DNA of 64,000 nucleotides from Streptomyces sp. LUP30. GTDB lineage: Bacteria > Actinomycetota > Actinomycetes > Streptomycetales > Streptomycetaceae. The notes beneath the pieces were generated by a model. That model was not told where the DNA came from. It did no database searches and worked only from the letters and a program-made list of their open reading frames with translations. Below, piece by piece: positions 8,107 to 13,968 of this stretch. Position 1 is the first letter of the stretch. Each line of letters starts with the position of its first letter. The translations under genes and the position numbers were made by a program. Location of the stretch: assembly GCF_001746365.1 (NCBI RefSeq), contig NZ_MJAJ01000010.1, forward strand, positions 102,474 through 166,473. The letters are read 5' to 3'.

Positions 8107-8891
8107 GTGTCGCACCTCCGTCCGGGTGGTCCAGGCACTCGCCTTCGACAAGGACAACGGCACGGCCATGCCGTTTCTTCCAGTACGGCGGCACCGGTGT
8201 GCCGGACGAGCGAGAAGGCGGTACGACGGCGCAGGGTGAAGCCGATCGACTCGTACAGCCGGATCGCGTTCTCGTTGGCGGCCGCGGCATGCAGGAAGGG
8301 GCGTTCGCCGCGCTCCTCGATGCCGGCGGCGACAGCGCGGACCAGACGGGTGGCCAGACCCCGGCCGCGGTGGGCGGGGTCGGTGCACACGGCGCTGATC
8401 TCCGTCCAGCCCGGCGGATGCAGCCGCTCTCCGGCCAGCGCGATCAGCCGGCCCTGATGGCGGATGCCGAGATAGGCGCCCAGCTCGACGGTGCGGGGCA
8501 GGTAGGGGCCCGGCTCGGTGCGGGCGACCAGGTCCAGGATCTCGGGCACGTCGTCAGGGCCGAGCCGTACGGCCTCGGGGTCGGGCTCCGCGCGCAGGGC
8601 GGTGCCCACGAGCTGGACGCCGTGCCCAGTGCGAACGACCTCCCAGCCCGCCGCCGCCTCGGTCACGCCCCGCACCGCGGCGGTCCCGCCGGGGCCGACG
8701 AGTTCGGCGAGGTCGGCCCAGGCGCGCGGGTCGTCCTCGTCGGAGACGGCGTGGAAGGGGGCCACGTCCTGCTGGTATCGGACGGCGCGGCCGACGCCTT
8801 CGGCGAACCGGGCGTGCGGGCCGGTGAGTGCGGCCCAGGCGGGGTTGTCCAGGATGTACGACGAACTGGCGTCGAGGGCGATGACGGACAT
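8103..8891 (-). CDS. GNAT-family N-acetyltransferase
   Basis: A 262-residue protein whose C-terminal half is a GNAT domain: EISAVCTDPAHRGRGLATRL holds the acetyl-CoA pyrophosphate loop (HRGRGLA), followed by ERPFLHAAAANENAIRLYES and IGFTLRRRTAF, the classic motif-B ending. The N-terminal half (about residues 1-115) looks like the degenerate first half seen in tandem GNAT (FR47-like) proteins. The last 20 residues are arginine- and cysteine-rich (CRCPCRRR). Start ATG 8891 has GGAG about 11 nt away. GNAT proteins are frequent passengers of these LLM/ABC sulfur operons; acetylation of a thiol- or amine-bearing sulfur compound is plausible but unproven. Confidence 0.82.
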   Translation of the reverse strand: MSVIALDASSSYILDNPAWAALTGPHARFAEGVGRAVRYQQDVAPFHAVSDEDDPRAWADLAELVGPGGTAAVRGVTEAAAGWEVVRTGHGVQLVGTALRAEPDPEAVRLGPDDVPEILDLVARTEPGPYLPRTVELGAYLGIRHQGRLIALAGERLHPPGWTEISAVCTDPAHRGRGLATRLVRAVAAGIEERGERPFLHAAAANENAIRLYESIGFTLRRRTAFSLVRHTGAAVLEETAWPCRCPCRRRVPGPPGRRCDT

Positions 8892-8980
8892 GATGTGGCG
8901 GTCTCCGGGGTGCGGCTCGGGATGTCCGGGGCACGGGGACTCCACCGCGGGGCGGCGGTGGAGCGCCCGGCAGTCGGTGG

Positions 8981-10003
8981 TCAGGAGTTGTCGAGCGACA
9001 GTCCGGGCGGGTTGACCTCGGACTTGGCGACGGCCTCGTCGGAGAGGCCGTAGGCCTTGAGCCACTCGGCGTACTGACCGTTCTTGATCAGGTAGTTGAC
9101 GGCGTCGGCGAGCGGCTTGGCCAGGCCGCTGTCCTTCTTCGCGGTGGCCGCGATCAGGCCCTGCAGACTCGCGCCGGCGCCTGAGTAGGTCCCGGCGATG
9201 CGGGTGGCGTCGGGCGTGTTCGCGACCTGGCGGTTGTGGTACGCGAAGCCGGGGTTGGGGCCGAAGGAGGCGTCGATCTTTCCGCTGTTCAGCGCCAGGA
9301 ACGTGCTGGTGCTGTCCTGGAAGTACTTGACGGTGAGCTTCTTGCCCTCCTTGGCGAGCTTCGCCTTCCACTCCAGGAGGATCTTCTCCTGGTTGGTGCC
9401 GGAGCCGACGGCGATCGTCTTGCCGACGAGGTTCTCGTAGTCGCCGTCGAAGTTCCAGGTGCTCTTCTTCGGCACGAGGAAGGCGAGGTTGTCCTGCCGG
9501 TAGGAGGCGAACTCGTACTTCTTCTTGCGTTCCTCGGTGTCGGTGATGTTGGAGAGGGCCACATCGACCTTGCCGCTGTCGATGCCGACGAACATGTTCT
9601 CCCAGGTGAAGTTCTTGATCTCCGGCGTGAGTCCGAAGACCGCGGCGATCAGACGGCCGAGATCGGGTTCGGAGCCGGTGAGGGTCTTCTGGTCGCTGCC
9701 GACGTACGCCAGCGGCGGGAATCCGGCGGGCAGCGCACCCTCGCCGATGACGAGCTTGCCGCTCTTACGGACGGCCGCCGGCAGTTCGGCGCTGATGGAC
9801 TCGACCTCGGAGACCTTGATGGTGGTCTCGGTGCCGGCGCCGTTGGAGACCCGTCCGACGACGACCTCTCCGGACTTGGCAGTGTCGGTGGTGGCCGCGT
9901 CGCTGTCGCCCCCGCAGGCGGCGAGCCCGGTGGCGAGGGTGGCGACGGCAGTGGCCGCGATGACGCCTCTGCTCAGGCTGCGTCGGGTGAAGTGGCTGGG
10001 CAT
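8981..10003 (-). CDS. ABC transporter substrate-binding lipoprotein (amino-acid/organosulfur type)
   Basis: A 340-residue extracellular binding protein of the polar-amino-acid (SBP_bac_3) family. The N-terminus has twin arginines, a hydrophobic stretch and a lipobox TGLAAC with Cys30 as the acylated residue. Domain landmarks are FPPLAYVGSDQKTLTGSEPD, FTWENMFVGIDSGKVDVALS and TDTEERKKKYEFASYRQDN, which line the ligand cleft. ATG 10003 has AAGGA 7 nt upstream. It is the third gene of the transporter operon, 67 nt after the ATPase. Given the riboswitch, leader peptides and oxygenases, the cargo is more likely a sulfur amino acid or sulfonate than a general amino acid. Confidence 0.9.
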   Translation of the reverse strand: MPSHFTRRSLSRGVIAATAVATLATGLAACGGDSDAATTDTAKSGEVVVGRVSNGAGTETTIKVSEVESISAELPAAVRKSGKLVIGEGALPAGFPPLAYVGSDQKTLTGSEPDLGRLIAAVFGLTPEIKNFTWENMFVGIDSGKVDVALSNITDTEERKKKYEFASYRQDNLAFLVPKKSTWNFDGDYENLVGKTIAVGSGTNQEKILLEWKAKLAKEGKKLTVKYFQDSTSTFLALNSGKIDASFGPNPGFAYHNRQVANTPDATRIAGTYSGAGASLQGLIAATAKKDSGLAKPLADAVNYLIKNGQYAEWLKAYGLSDEAVAKSEVNPPGLSLDNS

Positions 10004-10070
10004 GGCCGTTCCTTGTCGCTGGAGGAGGGTGCGGAGGTTTTGCGTGGGGGAGTTCCGGGCGTACGGCGGT

Positions 10071-10859
10071 TCAGAGGACCTTGCTGAGGAAATCCCTGGT
10101 CCGCTCGTGCCGCGGCCTGTCGAGGACCTCGGAGGGCGGGCCCTGCTCGACGATCCGGCCCTCGTCGATGAAGACGACCCGGTCGGCGATCTCGCGGGCG
10201 AAGCCGATCTCGTGGGTGACGATGACGAGCGTGGTGCCGCTGGTGGCCAGGTCCTTGATGACGGCGAGGACCTCACCGACGAGTTCCGGGTCCAGGGCGG
10301 AGGTGGGTTCGTCGAAGAGGATCACGCCGGGGCGCAGCGCGAGGGCGCGGGCGATGGCGACGCGCTGCTGCTGGCCGCCGGAGAGCTGCCGGGGGTAGGC
10401 GCCGGTGCGCTCGCCGAGGCCGACCCGTTCCAGGAGTTCCTTCGCCAGTGCCTGCGCCTCGGGCTTGGTCAGCTTTCCGGTGGCGACGGGGGCCGCGGCC
10501 ACGTTGTCGAGGACGGTCAGGTGCGGGAAGAGGTTGAAGTTCTGGAAGACGAAGCCGATCCGGCCGCGCTGGGCCAGGATGGCGCGCTCGCTCAGCTCCT
10601 TGAGCCGGTCGCCCTGCCGCTTCACCCCGATCGGCTCGCCGTTGATGCTGACGTGGCCGATCTCGGGCTTCTCCAGGTGGTTGACGACCCGCAGGAGCGT
10701 GGACTTCCCCGAGCCGGACGGGCCGAGGACGACGGTGACCTCGCCGGGGCGGATGGTCAGGTCGATGCCGTCGAGGACGCGATGGGTGCCGTACCACTTG
10801 TGGACGTCGTGTATCTCCAGGGCGGCGGGGACCGTCTCCAGGATGTCGGTGCTGCTCAT
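10071..10859 (-). CDS. amino-acid-type ABC transporter ATP-binding protein
   Basis: A 262-residue importer ATPase of the GlnQ/HisP class. Walker A GPSGSGKST is at residues 46-54, the Q-loop in RGRIGFVFQNFNLFPHLT, signature LSGGQQQRVAIARAL near 158, Walker B VILFDEPTSALDP near 178 and the switch histidine in VIVTHEIGFA. ATG 10859 overlaps the permease stop as ATGA, so the two are translationally coupled. It energises uptake by the neighbouring single permease gene, presumably working as a homodimer with two permease copies. Confidence 0.95.
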   Translation of the reverse strand: MSSTDILETVPAALEIHDVHKWYGTHRVLDGIDLTIRPGEVTVVLGPSGSGKSTLLRVVNHLEKPEIGHVSINGEPIGVKRQGDRLKELSERAILAQRGRIGFVFQNFNLFPHLTVLDNVAAAPVATGKLTKPEAQALAKELLERVGLGERTGAYPRQLSGGQQQRVAIARALALRPGVILFDEPTSALDPELVGEVLAVIKDLATSGTTLVIVTHEIGFAREIADRVVFIDEGRIVEQGPPSEVLDRPRHERTRDFLSKVL

Positions 10860-11836
10860 ACCGCGGCCTCCCGGCGGACACGGGCACGCAGGTCGGTGAG
10901 GCCGGCCCGGAGCTTCTGCAGGGGCGTCGGCGGCAGCGCGCGGGTGGCGCCGCGGGCGTAGTACCGCTCGACGTAGAACTGGATCACGGAGACGACGCTG
11001 GTCAGGATCAGGTACCAGACGGTCACCACCAGGAGCAGCGGCACGATGTCGCCGGGGTAGGTGGAGCCCATGCTCTGCGCGGTGCCGAAGAGGTCGAGCA
11101 GCGAGACGTAGAAGACCAGCGAGGTGCTCTTGATCAGGCCGATCAGCTGGTTGACGTAGTTCGGGGTGATCGACCTGAGGGCCTGCGGGAAGACGATCCT
11201 GCGGAACTGGTAGCCCTTGGGCAGGCCGAGCGCGGCGGCTGCCTCGTGCTGGCCCTGGTCCACGGAGAGAATGCCGCCGCGGACCACCTCGGCCGCGTAG
11301 GCGGCCTCGTTGAGGCTGAGGCCGATGACGGCGATCACCATGTCGGTCGCGAGTTTCGACTCGTCGAAGGAGAAGAAGGCCGGCCCGAACGGGACTCCGA
11401 CGCTCAACGTCTCGTACAGGGCACTGAAGTTGTAGAGGAAGAGCAGCACCACGATGAGCGGGACCGAGCGCAGCGTCCAGACGTACGTCCAGCTGACCGC
11501 GCGCAGCACCGGACTCTTCGACAGCCGTGCCAGAGCGAGCAGGACGCCGCCGACCAGGCCCAACACGGCGCTGTAGGCGGTGACTTCGAGGGTGATCATC
11601 AGGCCGTCGAGGATGGTGGGGCGCAGGAACCAGTAGCCCCAGCGGTCCCACTGGTAGAAGGGGTTGGAGACCAGCCCGTGCACGAACTGGGCGACCAGGA
11701 CCACCACGACCGCGGTGGCGATCCAGCGCCCTGGCCGCCTCAACGGCAGAACTCTCTGGGCAGTGAGGGCTTTCGGCGGTTTGTCGGCGGTCGGCGCTTC
11801 GGGAAGGGTGACGGTGGCACCAGGGGGTTCACTCAT
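10856..11836 (-). CDS. amino-acid-type ABC transporter permease
   Basis: A 326-residue inner-membrane permease. About five or six membrane spans follow a proline-rich cytoplasmic N-terminus: WIATAVVVVLVAQFVHGL, then LDGLMITLEVTAYSAVLGLV, LRSVPLIVVLLFLYNF and later spans. The ATPase-contact EAA loop reads EAAAALGLPKGYQFRRIVFP (residues about 225-244), and QALRSITPNYVNQLIGLIK is the characteristic sequence after it. ATG 11836 has GGAG at 7 nt. It is the first structural gene downstream of the riboswitch and leader peptide; 162 nt of untranslated sequence separate it from the leader stop. Confidence 0.93.
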   Translation of the reverse strand: MSEPPGATVTLPEAPTADKPPKALTAQRVLPLRRPGRWIATAVVVVLVAQFVHGLVSNPFYQWDRWGYWFLRPTILDGLMITLEVTAYSAVLGLVGGVLLALARLSKSPVLRAVSWTYVWTLRSVPLIVVLLFLYNFSALYETLSVGVPFGPAFFSFDESKLATDMVIAVIGLSLNEAAYAAEVVRGGILSVDQGQHEAAAALGLPKGYQFRRIVFPQALRSITPNYVNQLIGLIKSTSLVFYVSLLDLFGTAQSMGSTYPGDIVPLLLVVTVWYLILTSVVSVIQFYVERYYARGATRALPPTPLQKLRAGLTDLRARVRREAAV

Positions 11837-11960
11837 AGTGGGCTCCGGCTGGGTGGGTACACCCCGGAGGCGCGGCGGCATGCGGCGGCGCACACGACGG
11901 CGAGGTACCGGGGGCAGGGAGGGCAACGGCACACCGCGGGCGCGGTGTTCGTCAGGAAGT

Positions 11961-11993
11961 GCGGGGGCTGCGGGGGCTGCGGGGGCTGCGGGG
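11961..11993. repeat. tandem 9-bp repeat in the permease 5' leader
   Basis: Three near-perfect copies of gcgggggct (plus a partial fourth) lie just beyond the leader-peptide stop. Read on the transcribed minus strand the RNA is an unbroken C-rich, G-poor tract of GCAGCCCCC units, the composition favoured by Rho. Whether it acts in attenuation is inference. Confidence 0.7.
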
Positions 11994-11998
11994 AAGTG

Positions 11999-12148
11999 TC
12001 AGCCCCGACAGCGGGCACGGCCCGGTGCGGTACACAGTGCGCTGCTCACGCGGAGCAGGTCGACGGCCCGGTCGGCGACGAACACGTTCGCGTACGACGG
12101 CACGCAGCCCTGGGAGCGGCGTGCGGCCGTCCTCGGAGCTGCGTACAT
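11999..12148 (-). CDS. cysteine-type leader peptide downstream of the SAM-IV riboswitch
   Basis: An unlisted short frame ends AVDLLRVSSALCTAPGRAR followed by CRG and a TGA. The core V-D-L-L-R-V-S-S-A-L-C is the conserved ending of actinobacterial cysteine leader peptides that precede sulfur genes (usual form RRHVDLLRVSSALC). The longest start is ATG 12148 (49 residues) with a weak GGTGA before it; GTG 12103 would give a 34-residue form. The peptide sits 30 nt after the riboswitch aptamer and 162 nt before the permease, so it is well placed for translation-dependent attenuation. The peptide is longer than most of its kind, so the exact start is uncertain. Confidence 0.72.
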   Translation of the reverse strand: MYAAPRTAARRSQGCVPSYANVFVADRAVDLLRVSSALCTAPGRARCRG

Positions 12149-12177
12149 GGCGTCACCGTCTCTGTTCCGGCCCCAGG

Positions 12178-12287
12178 GGCCTCGCGCTTACCGAAACTTC
12201 ATCGGCCGGGTCGTCACCTGGGGCACCCCACCGCGGTGGGAGGGTTGCCGGTCAGCAAGCCAGGGCTTGTCGCTGACGCTCATGACC
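12178..12287 (-). ncRNA. SAM-IV riboswitch
   Basis: On the minus strand the RNA beginning GGTCATGAGCGTCAGCGACA (12287) follows the SAM-IV aptamer consensus almost base for base: the AAGCCC...GGCTTGCTG arm, the invariant CCGGCAACCCTCC core, the CACCGCGGTGGGGTGCC segment, closure by GGTGACGACC pairing with the opening GGTC, a small CCGA/TCGG hairpin and the terminal GGTAAGCGCGAGG that forms the pseudoknot. SAM-IV riboswitches are known from actinomycetes, where SAM binding represses sulfur and methionine genes. It starts about 6 nt after the predicted transcription start. I see no intrinsic terminator after it, so control may be translational or act through the leader peptide. Confidence 0.9.
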
Positions 12288-12299
12288 TTTCTGGGCGGT

Positions 12300-12329
12300 A
12301 GTTAAGACAACGGCCCGAACATTTGTCAA
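12300..12329 (-). promoter_or_regulatory. predicted promoter of the sulfur-scavenging operon
   Basis: On the minus strand TTGACA (12329-12324) and TTAACT (12305-12300) are separated by 18 bp, close to the vegetative sigma consensus. The expected start near 12293 falls a few bases before the SAM-IV aptamer, which strongly supports both calls. Confidence 0.75.
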
Positions 12330-12690
12330 CGCCGGTCCAGCAGGTGGCGGGCGAGTCGGGCGGCCGGGCCCGGCGTTGTGTGACGACAAGCGACCCATCC
12401 CTCCCCAGCGCGTGGTCTGCCACGGACAACTCGTCCGTGGATAAGTACGGCCTTCATCCGGGCTGTGGTTCACGCGATGCTTGATCAGCCGAACAACAGG
12501 AATGAGGATCACATGACGCTCTGGACCCCGACTGCTGTCGGCGTCGCCGGCATCCAGGCCGGACTGCGCACATGACCCGGCGGTTGCCGCGTTCTCAACG
12601 GCGCAGCTCACAAGGCTGCCTTGCCCAGGCCCCTCTCACTGCCCGCCTTGCGTGGGTGCACCGCACCCTGGGAGTGCACAGGGCCGAGTC
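12330..12690. other. intergenic region with a hairpin and one short ORF
   Basis: No clear gene. An 8-bp inverted repeat (CCACGGAC at 12420-12427, GTCCGTGG at 12433-12440) could form a hairpin. A 20-codon ORF at 12513-12575 (MTLWTPTAVGVAGIQAGLRT) has GAGGA before its ATG but no recognisable relative; it may be a scrap or the leader of the cupin transcript. Confidence 0.4.
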
Positions 12691-13158
12691 ATGACGATGG
12701 CCTATCTGGCGCAGCCCGAGCAGCAGCAAAGACTCGAATGGCTCGACGGGGGAACGTTCTCCGTGCTGCTCGACAAGGAAGCCACCGAGGGCAAGCTGAC
12801 CGTGGGCCGCTTCGAGGTCGCCAAGGGCGAAGCCCCGCCGTTCCACCTGCACACCCGCGAGGACGAGGTGTTCATGCTCATCAAGGGCACGGCCCTGGTC
12901 TGGTCGGGCGAGGAGGAACACGAACTTCGCGAAGGCGGGATCGTGTATCTGCCCCGCAACGTCCCGCACGCCTACCGCATCACCTCCGACCGCGCAGACC
13001 TCCTGATGATCGCCACACCCGGCGGCATCGAGGGCATGTTCCGTCACGCCGGACGCGACCTCACCACCCCGCGCCCCCGCGGCTTCGAGATCCCCAAGTC
13101 CCTCCTGGCGGAAGCATCCGAACTCTACGGCGGCGCCATCCTCGGCCCGCCGCGCTGA
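12691..13158 (+). CDS. cupin-domain protein
   Basis: A 155-residue single-domain cupin. The first cupin motif is PPFHLHTREDEVFMLIKG (residues about 50-67), giving the metal ligands HxH and Glu, and the second is EGGIVYLPRNVPHAYRI with the final His. This arrangement resembles quercetinase-like and other small metal cupins that bind Fe, Mn or Ni; the substrate is unknown. Two in-frame ATGs (12691 and 12697) are possible and neither has a strong Shine-Dalgarno. It stands alone between the sulfur promoter region and an IS5 scar. Confidence 0.85.
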   Translation: MTMAYLAQPEQQQRLEWLDGGTFSVLLDKEATEGKLTVGRFEVAKGEAPPFHLHTREDEVFMLIKGTALVWSGEEEHELREGGIVYLPRNVPHAYRITSDRADLLMIATPGGIEGMFRHAGRDLTTPRPRGFEIPKSLLAEASELYGGAILGPPR

Positions 13159-13204
13159 ATCCGAGGACCCACGGCGCCCTCGTCGCCCTCGTTTGCCCTC
13201 GTTG

Positions 13205-13325
13205 AAGGATCCCGGCGGGTGGCTGAGTCCTGGCGTCGGCGGCGCGCTGATGGGCCCGCACCGCGGTGGAGTCCACCGACACGTCCCGGTCGATCCGACC
13301 CGCGGCGCCCTCGGCGCTATCTGAC
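13205..13325 (-). pseudogene. IS5-family transposase remnant
   Basis: In one minus-strand frame the segment GRIDRDVSVDSTAVRAHQRA, then ADARTQPPAGI, matches the catalytic-core strand of Streptomyces IS5-type transposases (typically ...DVSVDSTVCRAHQHAAGAR...EPPGG). No start, no rest of the DDE domain and no terminal inverted repeats are visible, so this is only a scar of about 40 codons between the cupin and FKBP genes. Confidence 0.6.
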
Positions 13326-13451
13326 ACATCGTCAGGCCGGTCGGGAAGCGAAAGCGCGGACAGGCGCTCTCGATAGCCTGACCATCTGCCGCATAAGTGC
13401 CCAGGTGTCCGGCCGGTCCGACGGCTTCCGACGGAAAGTGACAAGGCTGCA

Positions 13452-13868
13452 ATGAGTGAACTGACAAAGCCCGAGGTCGACGTTCCGGAGGGCGACGCCC
13501 CTACCGAGCTGACCATCCGGGACCTGATCGTCGGTGACGGGGTTGAGGTCAAGCCGGGCATGGTGGTCAGGGTCCACTATGTCGGGGTGACTTTCGAGTC
13601 AGGGAAGGAGTTCGATGCGTCCTGGGACCGAGGCGAGCCGTTCAAGTTCGCCTTGGGCAGTGGCAAGGTCATCAGGGGCTGGGACCGCGGGGTGAGAGGG
13701 ATGAACGTCGGCGGCCGGCGCGAGATCATCGTTCCTCCGCGTCTTGGATACGGCGGTCAGTCCCCCTCGCCGTTGATCCCGCCGGGTTCGACCCTGATCT
13801 TCGTGGTGGACCTGCTGGACGCGTATTCCAGCGCAACCGGGTGGAGCAGCGCCCAGCGGGGGCACTGA
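13452..13868 (+). CDS. FKBP-type peptidyl-prolyl cis-trans isomerase
   Basis: A 138-residue cytosolic single-domain FKBP that isomerises X-Pro bonds. The FKBP fold runs from about residue 20 to 125: VVRVHYVGVTFESGKEFDAS, FKFALGSGKVIRGWDRGVRG and RREIIVPPRLGYGG, with the ring of aromatic pocket residues (Y, F, D, W, Y, F) conserved. A 13-residue polar tail follows the normal end at LLDAY. AAGG precedes the ATG. It is monocistronic, convergent with the UvrA-like gene. Confidence 0.93.
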   Translation: MSELTKPEVDVPEGDAPTELTIRDLIVGDGVEVKPGMVVRVHYVGVTFESGKEFDASWDRGEPFKFALGSGKVIRGWDRGVRGMNVGGRREIIVPPRLGYGGQSPSPLIPPGSTLIFVVDLLDAYSSATGWSSAQRGH

Positions 13869-13968
13869 GTCGTCCCGGAGCGGGTGGAACGCTGGTGCTT
13901 GGGCGAAGACCAGGCGGGCTCAACGCGACTCAAGATCGATAAGTGCCGAGTGCTACGAGCTGCCGTCG

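Noticed and set aside
11961..11993. Tandem repeat as a CRISPR fragment
   Set aside because: Units are 9 bp and directly abutting with no spacers, and no cas genes are nearby.
11833..12018. 61-codon proline/cysteine-rich ORF in the permease leader
   Set aside because: It overlaps the cysteine leader in another frame and consists largely of the translated 9-bp repeat; no ribosome site.
12188..12283. 31-codon minus-strand ORF (MSVSDKPWLADRQPSHRG...) near the sulfur promoter
   Set aside because: Its bases are exactly the SAM-IV aptamer, whose structure explains the sequence; protein coding is incidental.
12513..12575. 20-codon ORF with GAGGA ribosome site before the cupin as a real gene
   Set aside because: No recognisable homologue, no conserved leader-type ending; kept only as a note in the intergenic entry.
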